From positions 1 to 64,000 of the forward strand of contig NZ_JBNXUO010000002.1 in NCBI RefSeq assembly GCF_050563535.1: a stretch of 64,000 nucleotides of DNA, written 5' to 3'. Source of the stretch: Falsiroseomonas sp050563535. Its GTDB lineage: Bacteria; Pseudomonadota; Alphaproteobacteria; Acetobacterales; Acetobacteraceae. Under the pieces are notes generated by a model, which was not told the origin of the DNA, did not search any database, and was given only the letters and a program-made list of their open reading frames with translations. The translations under genes were made by a program, and so were the position numbers. Positions 50,669 through 60,016 of this stretch are shown one piece after another. Within the stretch, counting starts at the first letter, position 1; each line of letters starts with the position of its first letter.

Positions 50669-51901
50669 ATGACCATGACCCTGTTCGAGAATGCCCGCAT
50701 CCTGGACGGCACCGCCGATGGCGCGGTGGACGGCCATGTCCTGGTCGAGGGCGGGACGATCAGGGAGGTTTCGGACAAGCGCATCACGGCCGAGGCGGCG
50801 CGCCGCGTGGACCTGAAGGGCCGCACGCTGATGCCGGGCCTGATCGACGCGCATGTGCATGTCATCGCGTCCGAGGTGAATCTCTCGCGCCATGCGCTGC
50901 TGCCGGATGCGCTGGTGGCGTTCCGGGCGGCGAAGATCATGCACGGGATGCTGATGCGCGGCTTCACCACCATCCGCGACCTCGGCGGCGCCACCCAGGG
51001 CCTGCGCGCGGCGCGGGACGAGGGGCATTTCGAGGCGCCGCGCATGGTGCTCTGCGGCAAGGCCATCTCCGCCACCGGCGGCCACAGCGACGGCCGCGGC
51101 CGCTACGACAGCCGCGAGATGTCGTATCTCGAAGCGCGGCTCGGCTGCCTCGGCCGCATCGCGGACGGGGTGGACGCGGTGCGCCGCGCCTGCCGCGAGG
51201 AGATCAAGGCCGGCGCCGACTACATCAAGATCATGGCCAATGGCGGCGTCGCCTCCCCCACCGATCCCATCGCCTTCCTCGGCTATTCGAAGGACGAGAT
51301 CCGGGCCGCGGTGGAGGAGGCGGAGATGGCGCAGACCTATGTCGCCGCCCATCTCTACACCGACCAGGCGATCGCCCGCGCGGTGGAATGCGGGGTGCGC
51401 AGCCTGGAGCACTGCAACCTCATCGAGGAATCCACCGCCCGCGCCGCCGCCGCCGCCGGCGCCATCGCCTGCCCGACGCTGGTGACCTACGAGGCGCTGC
51501 GGAACGAGGGCGCGTCCCTCGGCCTCGGGCCCGAGAGCGTGGACAAGATCGACACCGTGCGGCTCGCCGGGCTGTCGAGCCTGGAGAAGATGCGCAATGC
51601 CGGGCTGACCATGGCCTTCGGCACCGACCTGCTCGGCGACATGCACCGCCACCAGTCCGAGGAATTCGTCATCCGCGGCCGCGTGCTGCCGGCCATCGAG
51701 GTCATCCGAAGCACGACGATGCATGCGGCGAAGCTGCTGCGGATGGAGGGGAAGATCGGCGTGGTGGCGCCCGGCGCCTTCGCGGACCTGGTCGTGGTGG
51801 AGGGGGACCCGCTGCGGGACCTGTCGCTGCTGACGAACCAGGGCGCGCATCTGCCCGCCATCATGCAGGCGGGCCGCTTCGTGAAGAACGCGCTGAACTG
51901 A
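50669..51901 (+). CDS. Metal-dependent amidohydrolase
   Basis: 410-residue amidohydrolase-superfamily enzyme (imidazolonepropionase/prolidase-like subgroup). Metal ligands His62 and His64 in DAHVHV, a Lys in ADYIKIMANGG positioned as the carboxylated bridge, His in AAHLYT and LEHCN, and Asp in FGTDLLG. Ends with the typical ADLVVVEGDPL. Cytoplasmic. ATG 50669 has AAGGAG nine bases ahead. Convergent with the second liv operon; it probably hydrolyses a cyclic amide, ureide or dipeptide. Confidence 0.9.
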   Translation: MTMTLFENARILDGTADGAVDGHVLVEGGTIREVSDKRITAEAARRVDLKGRTLMPGLIDAHVHVIASEVNLSRHALLPDALVAFRAAKIMHGMLMRGFTTIRDLGGATQGLRAARDEGHFEAPRMVLCGKAISATGGHSDGRGRYDSREMSYLEARLGCLGRIADGVDAVRRACREEIKAGADYIKIMANGGVASPTDPIAFLGYSKDEIRAAVEEAEMAQTYVAAHLYTDQAIARAVECGVRSLEHCNLIEESTARAAAAAGAIACPTLVTYEALRNEGASLGLGPESVDKIDTVRLAGLSSLEKMRNAGLTMAFGTDLLGDMHRHQSEEFVIRGRVLPAIEVIRSTTMHAAKLLRMEGKIGVVAPGAFADLVVVEGDPLRDLSLLTNQGAHLPAIMQAGRFVKNALN

Positions 51902-51933
51902 AGCCCGGCGGGGCAGGGGGGTAGGGGTGCGGC

Positions 51934-52887
51934 CTACTCCCCCGCGTGCCGCGACACCCGCGCGCGTTCGCCGAGGAGCCCGCGCGGCCGCAGCACCAGG
52001 ATGGCCGCGATCATCACGCCGATCAGCACCACCTGCAGCGCCGCGCCGCGCGCCTGTTCGGCCGCGGGCAGCACCTCCCGGATCAGGCCGCCGCTCACGC
52101 TCCAGATCGCCCAGACCAGCACGGCGCCAAGGACGGCGCCTGCATTGTTGCCGGACCCGCCGACGATGAGCATCGCCCAGACCTGGAAGGTGAGGATCGG
52201 CAGGAAGTCCTCCGGCGCGATGTAGCCGACGAAATGCGCGTAGAGCGCACCGCCGAGGCCCATCAGCATGCAGCCGAGCACGAAGCTCTGCAGCCGGAAC
52301 GCGGCCGCCCGCTTCCCCAGGCTCGCGGCCGCCGCCTCATCCTCCCGGATGGCGCGGAGCACGCGGCCCCAGGGGCTGGCCACCAGTCTTTCCAGCCCGA
52401 TCCAGGCCGCGGCCAGCACCGCGGCGACCAGCGCCAGGTAGGCGAGGTTCCAGGCCAGCCCGGTGCCGAGTGCCTCCGCGAAGGGCTTCGGGATGGACTG
52501 GATGCCGAAGGGCCCGCCCGTCAGCCCCTGCGCGTTCAGCGCGACGAGCTGGATCACCACCGCGATGCCGAAGGTGGTGATGGCCAGGTAGTCCTCACGC
52601 AGGCGTAGCGCGGCCACGCCCACCACGAAGGCCGCGGCGCCCGATGCCGCCATCGCGCCGACCCAGCCGGCCAGGATCGGCAACCCGAACCCGCCGAGCC
52701 GCCCCGGCTCCGGCGGGCCGGTCAGCAGGGCGGAGGCGTAGGCGCCGATCGCGACGAACCCTGCGACGCCCACGTTGAACAGGCCGGTGAACCCCCATTG
52801 CAAGTTCAGCCCGAGCGCCATCACCGCGAAGACGCCGGCGAAGACGAGGAAGAAGGCGAGGTAGTTCAGCGCCGGCAGCGTCTCCAT
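51934..52887 (-). CDS. livM: Liv-type ABC permease LivM, second importer
   Basis: 317-residue permease. Family marks are MALGLNLQWGFTGLFNVGVAGF, DYLAITTFGIAVVIQLVALN, the GRVLRAIREDEAAAASLGK loop and VGGSGNNAGAVLGA. A GTG three bases upstream (52890) could also start it. Last gene of the minus-strand operon livG-F-H-M that shares a divergent promoter with a plus-strand operon carrying the binding protein. Confidence 0.92.
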   Translation of the reverse strand: METLPALNYLAFFLVFAGVFAVMALGLNLQWGFTGLFNVGVAGFVAIGAYASALLTGPPEPGRLGGFGLPILAGWVGAMAASGAAAFVVGVAALRLREDYLAITTFGIAVVIQLVALNAQGLTGGPFGIQSIPKPFAEALGTGLAWNLAYLALVAAVLAAAWIGLERLVASPWGRVLRAIREDEAAAASLGKRAAAFRLQSFVLGCMLMGLGGALYAHFVGYIAPEDFLPILTFQVWAMLIVGGSGNNAGAVLGAVLVWAIWSVSGGLIREVLPAAEQARGAALQVVLIGVMIAAILVLRPRGLLGERARVSRHAGE

Positions 52888-53807
52888 CACGGCTTCTCCC
52901 CGAACAGCCCGGTCGGGCGCAGCAGCAGGATGGCGATCAGCACGAGGAAGGCGGTGGCGGCGCGGTACTCGGCGCCGAACAGCGGGACCGAGAAGCTTTC
53001 CGCGAGCCCGACGATGAAGCCGCCCAGCACCGCCCCCCAGACGCTGCCGATGCCCCCCAGGATGGCCGCGGCGAACAGCGGCAGCAGCAGGTCGAAGCCC
53101 AGCATCGGGCGCACCTGCCCGACGATGCCCGCCATCACCCCCGCCACCGCGGCGAGCGCGGCGCCGATCACCCAGGTGGCGCGGATCACGCCTTCCACAT
53201 CCACGCCCGCGACGCGGGCGAGCGCGGGGTTCATCGCCGTGGCGCGCATCGCGCGGCCAAGGGTGGTCCGCGTCAGCAGCAGGTGCAGGCCCAGCACCAC
53301 CGCGCCCGCCATGCCGATGACCAGCATCTGGTCGGGCGTGATCCGCAGCCCGCCCAGCACGTCCCGCGGGACCAGCCGCACCGCGATCTGGATCTCCCGC
53401 GTGTAGTATTCGGGCAGCGTGCCGTAGAGGAACTGCACCAGGTTGCGCAGCGCCAGCGCCGCGCCGAAGCTTGCGATCACCAGGGTGATGGCGTTGCCCC
53501 GCCGCAGGCGTCGGAACAGTGCCCAGTCCACCAGCAGCGCCAGCCCCGCCGTCAGCGCCGCCGCCAGCACCATCGCCGCGACCAGCTGCCAGCCGAAGGA
53601 GAAGGGGCCGAGCGGCTCCATCACGCCGCCGCCCGTCACCGCCAGCACGAAGGCCAGCGCCGTGACCGCCAGGTAGGCGCCCCAGGTCATGAACTCGCCC
53701 TGGCCAAAATTGGCGAAGCGCAGGATCGAGTAGGTCAGCGTCAGCCCGACCGCGCCGAGCGCGATGACGGAGCCGACGATCAGCCCGTCGGCGAGGAGTT
53801 GCAGCAT
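52887..53807 (-). CDS. livH: Liv-type ABC permease LivH, second importer
   Basis: 306-residue permease: SVIALGAVGLTLTYSILRFANFGQGEF near the N-terminus, IASFGAALALRNLVQF and the coupling loop GGIGSVWGAVLGG. Its stop overlaps the livM start. Paralogous to the first cluster's LivH but clearly diverged. Confidence 0.92.
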   Translation of the reverse strand: MLQLLADGLIVGSVIALGAVGLTLTYSILRFANFGQGEFMTWGAYLAVTALAFVLAVTGGGVMEPLGPFSFGWQLVAAMVLAAALTAGLALLVDWALFRRLRRGNAITLVIASFGAALALRNLVQFLYGTLPEYYTREIQIAVRLVPRDVLGGLRITPDQMLVIGMAGAVVLGLHLLLTRTTLGRAMRATAMNPALARVAGVDVEGVIRATWVIGAALAAVAGVMAGIVGQVRPMLGFDLLLPLFAAAILGGIGSVWGAVLGGFIVGLAESFSVPLFGAEYRAATAFLVLIAILLLRPTGLFGEKP

Positions 53808-53808
53808 C

Positions 53809-54534
53809 TCAATGCGCCTCCGCCGCCGCGCCGAGATAGAGGCCCGCCATCCGCGGGTCGCCGGCCAGTTCGGCGGCGGGGCCTTCCAGCCTCTCCCGCC
53901 CCTCCACCAGCACCACCGCGCGGTCGGCCAGCGCCAGGGCGGCCTTCACGTTCTGCTCGACCAGCAGGATGGTGACGCCGGTGTCGCGCACCGCCCGCAG
54001 GCGGTCGAACACCACGCCCACCAGCTTCGGCGACAGCCCGGCCGAGGGCTCGTCCAGCATCAGCACGGCGGGCGAGGCGACCAGCGCGCGGGCGACGGCC
54101 AGCATCTGCCGCTGCCCGCCGGAAAGCCGCCCCGCCGCCAGCCCGCGCTGCCGGTCGAGGTCGGGGAACAGGGCGAACATCCCCGCGATGTCGCGCCGCC
54201 GCGACTTCGCGACCAGCGCCGCGGCGAGTTGCAGGTTCTCCAGCACCGAGAGGTTGGTGAAGACGTTCTCGGTCTGCGGCACGAAGCCCAGCCCCTCATG
54301 CACCATGCGGTGCGCGGGCATGCCGGTGATGTCGCGCCCGTCCAGCAGGACGCGCCCCGACCAGACCGGCACCAGCCCCGCCGCCGCCTTCACCAGCGTG
54401 GACTTCCCCGCGCCGTTGGGGCCGAGCAGCGCCACGATCTCGCCCGGGGCGACGCGCAGCGAGGCGCCGCGCAGGATGGGCAGGCCGGGCTCGTAGCCGC
54501 CCTCCACCGCCTCGACCGCAAGCGCCGGCGTCAT
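53809..54534 (-). CDS. livF: Liv-type ABC ATPase LivF, second importer
   Basis: 241-residue ATPase: Walker A GPNGAGKST, GLGFVPQTENVF, signature LSGGQRQM, Walker B LMLDEPSAGL and H-loop LVEQN. The longer frame to 55740 is shadow across livG. Start ATG 54534 overlaps the livG stop by four bases; livH starts one base after its stop. Confidence 0.92.
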   Translation of the reverse strand: MTPALAVEAVEGGYEPGLPILRGASLRVAPGEIVALLGPNGAGKSTLVKAAAGLVPVWSGRVLLDGRDITGMPAHRMVHEGLGFVPQTENVFTNLSVLENLQLAAALVAKSRRRDIAGMFALFPDLDRQRGLAAGRLSGGQRQMLAVARALVASPAVLMLDEPSAGLSPKLVGVVFDRLRAVRDTGVTILLVEQNVKAALALADRAVVLVEGRERLEGPAAELAGDPRMAGLYLGAAAEAH

Positions 54535-55325
54535 CCGAGATACGCCTCCACCACGCGCGGGTCGCGCCGCACCTCCTCCGGGCTGCCCTCCAGCAGCAGC
54601 CTGCCCTGCGCCAGCACCAGCACGGGGCGGCAGAGCGTCATCACCAGGTCCATGTTGTGCTCGATGACAAGGAAGGTGGTGCCGCGCGCGTTCAGCTCCG
54701 CGATCTTCTCCATGATGAGGGCGAGCAGGGGGGGCGAGACGCCGGCGCCGGGCTCGTCCAGCAGGATCAGCCGGGGTTCGGCCACCAGCACGCGGGCGAG
54801 TTCCAGCAGCTTGCGCTGCCCGCCCGACAGCACGCCGGCCGGCTGGGCGGACAGCTTCGCGAGCCCGACGAAATCCAGCCAGAGCATCGCCCGGTCGCGG
54901 TTGCGCCGTTCCTCGGCCGCCACGGCGGCGGGGCGCAGCCAGTTGGTCCAGAAGCGTTCGCCCGCCTGGCCGGGCGGGGCCAGCATCACGTTCTCCAGCA
55001 CCGTCATGGCGGGGAAGGGGCGCGGGATCTGGAAGGTGCGCGCCAGGCCGCGGGCGAAGACCTGGTCCGGCCGCAGCCCGTCGATGCGCGCGCCGTCCAG
55101 CGTCAGCGTGCCGCCGCCGGGCGCGAGGCTGCCGGCGATGAGGTTGAACAGCGTGGTCTTGCCCGCGCCGTTCGGCCCGATCAGCCCGGTGATGCTGCCG
55201 CGCGCCAGGGTGAAGGACACGCCATCCACCACCGGCGGCCCGCCGAAGGCCCTGGTCAGCCGCTCCGCGACGAGGAGGCCCTGCCGCCCCGCGGTTGTCT
55301 GTTCCTGTCGCTGCGCGACGGGCAT
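54531..55325 (-). CDS. livG: Liv-type ABC ATPase LivG, second importer
   Basis: 264-residue ATPase with Walker A GPNGAGKTT, LARTFQIPRPF, signature LSGGQRKLLE, Walker B ILLDEPGAG and H-loop VIEHNM. First gene of the operon. An N-terminal tail of about 16 residues precedes the domain. The 112-base gap to the divergent plus-strand operon (55326-55437) must carry both promoters. Confidence 0.92.
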   Translation of the reverse strand: MPVAQRQEQTTAGRQGLLVAERLTRAFGGPPVVDGVSFTLARGSITGLIGPNGAGKTTLFNLIAGSLAPGGGTLTLDGARIDGLRPDQVFARGLARTFQIPRPFPAMTVLENVMLAPPGQAGERFWTNWLRPAAVAAEERRNRDRAMLWLDFVGLAKLSAQPAGVLSGGQRKLLELARVLVAEPRLILLDEPGAGVSPPLLALIMEKIAELNARGTTFLVIEHNMDLVMTLCRPVLVLAQGRLLLEGSPEEVRRDPRVVEAYLG

Positions 55326-55437
55326 GCGCGGCCTCTCCCGGTCCTGTCGGCATCAAGCGGCGCCGCCGCGCGCGGTCAAGCCCCGGCTTGCGCCCCGGCG
55401 CGAGGGGGATGACATAGCACCCTTCGGGAGGCTGGCG

Positions 55438-55770
55438 ATGGACGACGGATTCGACCTCTGGGACCTCCGCGTGGAGGTGGTGGCGCCCGAGGGCGCGAAG
55501 CTGTGGTGCGGCGCCGTGCCCGGCGACCATTTCGAGCTGCGCGGCGAGATGCTGCACCTGCCGCCGGGGCAGGGCTTCTCGGTCTACTCGCTGGCCGCGC
55601 TGCTGCCGCTGCTGCCCGCGAAGCAGCGGCCGACGCATCCGATGGACTGGATGAGCACGGATGCCGAGGTCGCTTGCCCGGACCCGAACTGCCCCGGCCG
55701 CTTCCGCATCACCCGCACGCAACTCCGCCGCTTCAGCCACGCCGCCACCACCGCGGTGCCCGCGCCATGA
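55438..55770 (+). CDS. TIGR04076-like protein
   Basis: 110-residue small cytoplasmic protein that matches the TIGR04076 pattern: DLWDLRVEVVAPEG, GDHFELRGEML, LPPGQGFSVYSLAALLPLLPAKQR and a C-terminal PDPNCPGRF with a cysteine pair. Function of the family is unknown. First gene of the operon; start follows GGGAGGCTGGCG and its stop overlaps the aldo/keto reductase start. Confidence 0.8.
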   Translation: MDDGFDLWDLRVEVVAPEGAKLWCGAVPGDHFELRGEMLHLPPGQGFSVYSLAALLPLLPAKQRPTHPMDWMSTDAEVACPDPNCPGRFRITRTQLRRFSHAATTAVPAP

Positions 55771-56804
55771 CCGTGGAGGGTTTCGGGCTTGCCCCGGGCT
55801 ACGCCATCTCCCGCCTGATCCGCGGCGGCTGGCAGTTAGCCGGCGGACATGGGGAGGTGGAGCGCGGCCGCGCCATCGCCGACATGCGCGCCTTCCTCGA
55901 TGCCGGCGTCACCACCTTCGACTGCGCGGACATCTACACCGGGGTCGAGGAGATGATCGGCGCCTTCCGCGCCACGCTCGGCCCCGCGGACCGCGCGCGG
56001 CTGAAGGTGCACACGAAATACGTCCCGGACCTTTCGGCCCTTCCCACCCTGTCCGCCGCCGAGGTGGAGCGCACGATCGACCGTTCGCTCGCGCGGCTGC
56101 GGGCGGATGCGCTGGACCTGGTGCAGTTCCACTGGTGGGACTACGCCCTGGGCGATTTCGTCGCGGCGGCCGGGCACCTGGCCAGGCTGCGGGAGAAGGG
56201 CAAGATCCGCCAGGTCGGCGGCACCAACTTCGATACGCCTCATGCGGAAGCGATGCTGGCCGCCGGGGTGCCGCTGGTGTCGATGCAGGTGCAGTATTCG
56301 CTGCTGGACCGCCGCGCGGCCGGGCCGCTTTCGGCGCTGGCGGCAAGGTCCGGGATGCGGTTCCTCTGCTACGGCACGGTGGCGGGGGGATTCCTGTCCG
56401 CGCGCTGGCTCGGCCAGCCGGACCCGGCGCAGCCGCTGGCCAACCGTTCGCTGACCAAGTACCGCCTCATCATCGAGGAATTCGGCGGCTGGGACGCCTT
56501 CCAGGCGCTGCTGCGCCTGCTGGACGGCATCGCGCGGCGGCACGGCGTCTCGATCACCGCCGTCGCCACGCGCTGGGTGCTGGACCAGCCGCATGTGGCG
56601 GGGGCCATCGTCGGCGCCCGCTACGCCGAGCACCTGGCCGACAACCTGGCGGTGTTCCGGTTTGCGCTGGATGCCGCCGACCGCGCCGCCATCGATGCCG
56701 TGCTGGCGGCGCATCCGGGCCCGGGCGGAGATTTCTACGCGCTGGAACGCGACCGAGCCGGCCCGCATGGCCGCATCATGAAGTACGAGCTGAACCGTGA
56801 CTGA
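55767..56804 (+). CDS. Aldo/keto reductase
   Basis: 345-residue TIM-barrel reductase. The tetrad elements are FDCADIYTG (Asp and Tyr), HTKYVPD (Lys) and VQFHWWD (His). The NADPH segment is IVGARYAEHLADNL. It is a close paralogue of the first half of the AKR-Rid fusion gene in the same operon: both have FHWW, GGFL-S-x-RWLG and the W-x-AFQ-x-LL pattern. Overlaps both neighbours (four and eight bases). Confidence 0.92.
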   Translation: MTVEGFGLAPGYAISRLIRGGWQLAGGHGEVERGRAIADMRAFLDAGVTTFDCADIYTGVEEMIGAFRATLGPADRARLKVHTKYVPDLSALPTLSAAEVERTIDRSLARLRADALDLVQFHWWDYALGDFVAAAGHLARLREKGKIRQVGGTNFDTPHAEAMLAAGVPLVSMQVQYSLLDRRAAGPLSALAARSGMRFLCYGTVAGGFLSARWLGQPDPAQPLANRSLTKYRLIIEEFGGWDAFQALLRLLDGIARRHGVSITAVATRWVLDQPHVAGAIVGARYAEHLADNLAVFRFALDAADRAAIDAVLAAHPGPGGDFYALERDRAGPHGRIMKYELNRD

Positions 56805-57198
56805 GGCCGAGGCCTGCGCGGCCGAGGTCGTCGCGCTGCACGCGCTGTTCGAATCCTGGCTCGGCGCCGGGCAGGGCGACGCCGCGCGCTTCGAGGCCGC
56901 CTTCGACCCCGGCTTCGCGATGGTGATGCCGGACGGCCGGAAGCTGGACCGCGCCGGCGTGCTGGACATGCTGGCGCGCGGCCGCGGCCTGCGCGGCGCG
57001 GGCTTCCGCATCGCGGTCGAAGACCTGGCGGTGCTGCACGCCGCCCCGCCCCTGCTGCTGATGCACTATGTCGAGCGGCAATGGCTGACGGGCGGGGTCG
57101 AGACCGCACGCCGCGCGGCCGCGCTGTTCCGCCTGGCGCCTGGCGGCCCGCGCTGGGTCTTCGTGCAGGAAACCTGGGTGACCCCGCCGCCGGCCTGA
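56797..57198 (+). CDS. SnoaL/DUF4440-like small protein
   Basis: 133-residue protein of the NTF2-like fold: an N-terminal helix with LHALFESWLGAGQGD, an FDPGFAMVMPDGR strand and a VFVQETWV final strand. Members are small isomerases, hydrolases or ligand binders. GTG start inside the reductase gene end. It is probably an accessory enzyme of the pathway; no active-site pair is obvious. Confidence 0.75.
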   Translation: MTEAEACAAEVVALHALFESWLGAGQGDAARFEAAFDPGFAMVMPDGRKLDRAGVLDMLARGRGLRGAGFRIAVEDLAVLHAAPPLLLMHYVERQWLTGGVETARRAAALFRLAPGGPRWVFVQETWVTPPPA

Positions 57199-57272
57199 GG
57201 CCGGTTTACAAGCCGCGCGGGCGCGGCGACATTGCCGAAAATCCATCACGTCCGGGAGCCGGAGAGACCTCC

Positions 57273-58562
57273 ATGAGCATCGTCCGCCGCGCGGCGCTCG
57301 CCGCGACCCTCGCCGCCTCCGCCCTGGCCGCCGCGCCCGCCATGGCGCAGGCGCCGTCCTGCACCCACAATGTCGGCATGGTGGTTTCCCTGACCGGGCC
57401 CGCCGGGCGCTTCGGCCAGGCGGCCGCGAAATCCGTTGAGCTCGCCTTCAACGAGCTGAACGCCGCCGCCGGGGCGCAGGGGATCGCCGGCTGCCGGCTC
57501 GGCTTCGAACTGCGCGACGCGCAGTCCCAGGGCAGCGTGGCCGTGGACCAGGCGCGGCAGCTGGTGGACCTGCGGCGCACGCCGGCGATCATCGGCGGCA
57601 TCATCAGCAGCGTGTCCATCCCCATCGTCACCAGCGTGACGGGGCCGGCGGGGGTGGTGCAGATCTCGCCCGCCTCCTCCTCGCCCACGCTGACGCGCAT
57701 GGCGGCGGAAGGGCAGACGCGCGGGTGGTTCTTCCGCACCATCACCTCGGACGCGCTGCAGGGCACGGCGGCGGCGCGCTACGCCATGGACCAGGGGCTG
57801 CGGCGGCTGGCCATCATCCACGTCAACAACGACTTCGGCGTGAACATGGTGAACGAGTTCCGCCGCGCCTACACGGCGCTCGGCGGGCAGATCACCACCG
57901 TCACGCCCTACAACCAGGGCCAGGCGAGCTACGCGCCGGAGGTGACGCGCGCCCTGGCGGGCGACCCGCCGGCGCTGTACCTCGTCAGCTATCCGGGTGA
58001 CGGAACCACCATCGCGCGCACCTGGATCCAGCAGGGCGGGGCGCAGACCTTCCTGCTGAACGACGGCATGAACAGCGCCGACTTCATCCGCGATGTCGGC
58101 CCGCGCTTCCTGAACAACGCCTTCGGCACCTCCTCCGGCACCGTCTCCACGCCCTCGACCGAGTTCTTCGCCCGCGCCTATCCCGCCATGTCCGGCGGCT
58201 TCGGCGCCGGCGCGCCGGCGGCCGACCGCGCCTTCGACGCGGCGGCGATCCTCGGCCTCGCGGTCGCGCGCGCCGGCCGCTTCGAACCCGCGGCGATCCG
58301 CGACGCGATCCGGGACGTGACGGCGCCCGGCGGCACCGAGGTCCATGCGGGACCTGAAGGCTTCGCCCGCGGACTGGAACTGATCCGCGCCGGCCAGCGC
58401 ATCCGCTACATCGGGGTGATCGGCCCGGTCGAGTTCGACCAGAACGGCGACATCACCGGCCCCTTCCGCAAGTGGCGGATCCAGAACGGGGAGATCACGA
58501 CCGTCGGCCAGATGACGACGGAGGAAGTGCAGGCCGTGCAGCGCCAGATCGCGCCGCGCTGA
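57273..58562 (+). CDS. Periplasmic binding protein of the second liv-type importer
   Basis: LivK-like receptor, 429 residues. Signal peptide with VRRAALAATLAASALAAAPAMAQ, then SCTHNVGMVVSLTGPAGRFGQ, the family start; later RRLAIIHVNNDFGVNM and DRAFDAAAILGLA. It has GGAGAGACC before ATG 57273. The membrane and ATPase genes of the importer lie on the divergent strand 1.9 kb away, so the binding protein is encoded within the catabolic operon. It presumably sets the substrate specificity for the locus. Confidence 0.9.
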   Translation: MSIVRRAALAATLAASALAAAPAMAQAPSCTHNVGMVVSLTGPAGRFGQAAAKSVELAFNELNAAAGAQGIAGCRLGFELRDAQSQGSVAVDQARQLVDLRRTPAIIGGIISSVSIPIVTSVTGPAGVVQISPASSSPTLTRMAAEGQTRGWFFRTITSDALQGTAAARYAMDQGLRRLAIIHVNNDFGVNMVNEFRRAYTALGGQITTVTPYNQGQASYAPEVTRALAGDPPALYLVSYPGDGTTIARTWIQQGGAQTFLLNDGMNSADFIRDVGPRFLNNAFGTSSGTVSTPSTEFFARAYPAMSGGFGAGAPAADRAFDAAAILGLAVARAGRFEPAAIRDAIRDVTAPGGTEVHAGPEGFARGLELIRAGQRIRYIGVIGPVEFDQNGDITGPFRKWRIQNGEITTVGQMTTEEVQAVQRQIAPR

Positions 58563-60016
58563 TGCCGCACCGCCCGCGCCCGCCGCGCATCCTGCTCGCA
58601 CCGGGGCTGGAGGCCAGCCGCATCGTAACCGGCCTGTGGCAGGTGGCCGACCAGGAACGCGAGGGGCGGGGGCTCGACCACGCCGCCGCTGCCGCCGCGC
58701 TGGCCGACTACGCCGAGGCCGGCTTCGACAGCTTCGACATGGCCGACCACTATGGCGGGGCGGAGGACATCGCCGGCCTGTTCCGCCGCAACGGCGGCCA
58801 GGCCGGCCTGTTCACGAAATGGGTGCCCACCCCCGGCCCGATGACGCGCGACATCGTGCGCGAAGGCGTGGGCCGCAGCATCGCGCGGCTCGGCGCCGTG
58901 CCGGACCTGATGCAGTTCCACTGGTGGAGCTTCCACCACCCCGCCTGGCTCGATGCCCTGCGGGAGATGGCGGCGATGCGCGCGGAGGGCGCGCTGCGGC
59001 ACATCGGTGTCACCAATTTCGACACCGACCACCTGCGCGTCGCGCTGAAGCAGGGGCTTCCGGTTGTCACCAACCAGCTCTCCTTCTCCCTGCTCGACCG
59101 CCGCGCGGCGGGGCGGATGAGCGAACTTTGCCTGGCCCATGGCGTGAGGCTGCTCGCCTACGGGACGCTGGGCGGCGGCTTCCTGTCCGAACGCTGGCTC
59201 GGGCGGGACGAACCGGCCGAGGCCGACATCTCCGACTGGTCGAAGATGAAGTACCGCCGCTTCATCGGCGCGATGGGCGGCTGGGCGGCCTTCCAGGGCC
59301 TGCTGCGGGAGGTGGCGGGGATCGCGCGCCGGCACGGCGTCTCGGTCGCCAATGTCGCGACGCGCTGGGTGCTGGAACACCCGGCGGTGGGCGCCGTGAT
59401 CGTCGGCGTGCGGCTGACCGAGGCCGAGCACCGCGCCGACAACCTGCGCCTGTTCGGCTTCGCGCTGGACGCGGAGGACCGCGCGCGGCTGGACCACGCC
59501 TTCGCGGGTGCGCAGCCCATCCCCGGCGACTGCGGCGACGAATACCGCAGGCCGCCCTACCTGACCGCCGCGGGCGACCTGAGCCACCATCTCGGCAACC
59601 TGCCGAGGACCTATGCCGCGACGGAGTTCCGCCCCGGCCGGCTGCGCGTGGATTCCGGCAGCGTCTGGGAACGCGAATGCGGCTACAGCCGCGCGCTGCG
59701 CGTGGGCGACCGCATCCTGGTCAGCGGCACCACCGCCACCCACACCGATGGCAGCGTCGTCTGCCCCGGCGACGCGCATGGCCAGGCGGTCTACATCCTG
59801 GACAAGATCGCCGCCGCGATCGAGGCGCTGGGCGGCACTATGGAGGATGTGGTGCAGACCCGCATCTGGCTGCGCGACGCGAATGACTGGGAAGCGGTCG
59901 GCCGCGTCCATGGCCGCGTCTTCGCCGAGGCCCGCCCCGCCAACACCCTGGTCGAGGTGGCGCGCCTGGTCGGGCCCTATCTGGTGGAGATCGAGGCGGA
60001 GGCCGTGGTCGCGTGA
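58562..60016 (+). CDS. Aldo/keto reductase fused to a RidA/YjgF domain
   Basis: 484-residue fusion. Residues 1 to about 325 form an aldo/keto reductase with FDMADHYGG (Asp, Tyr), FTKWVP (Lys) and MQFHWW (His). From about 355 a Rid domain follows: GYSRALRVGDRILVSG, IEALGGTMEDVVQTRIWL and the C-terminal VEVARLVG. The position of the Arg that is essential in E. coli RidA (PARS) is PANT here, with Asn461, as in Rid subgroups without 2-aminoacrylate deaminase activity. The start overlaps the binding-protein stop, and the stop overlaps the next gene. Confidence 0.9.
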   Translation: MPHRPRPPRILLAPGLEASRIVTGLWQVADQEREGRGLDHAAAAAALADYAEAGFDSFDMADHYGGAEDIAGLFRRNGGQAGLFTKWVPTPGPMTRDIVREGVGRSIARLGAVPDLMQFHWWSFHHPAWLDALREMAAMRAEGALRHIGVTNFDTDHLRVALKQGLPVVTNQLSFSLLDRRAAGRMSELCLAHGVRLLAYGTLGGGFLSERWLGRDEPAEADISDWSKMKYRRFIGAMGGWAAFQGLLREVAGIARRHGVSVANVATRWVLEHPAVGAVIVGVRLTEAEHRADNLRLFGFALDAEDRARLDHAFAGAQPIPGDCGDEYRRPPYLTAAGDLSHHLGNLPRTYAATEFRPGRLRVDSGSVWERECGYSRALRVGDRILVSGTTATHTDGSVVCPGDAHGQAVYILDKIAAAIEALGGTMEDVVQTRIWLRDANDWEAVGRVHGRVFAEARPANTLVEVARLVGPYLVEIEAEAVVA

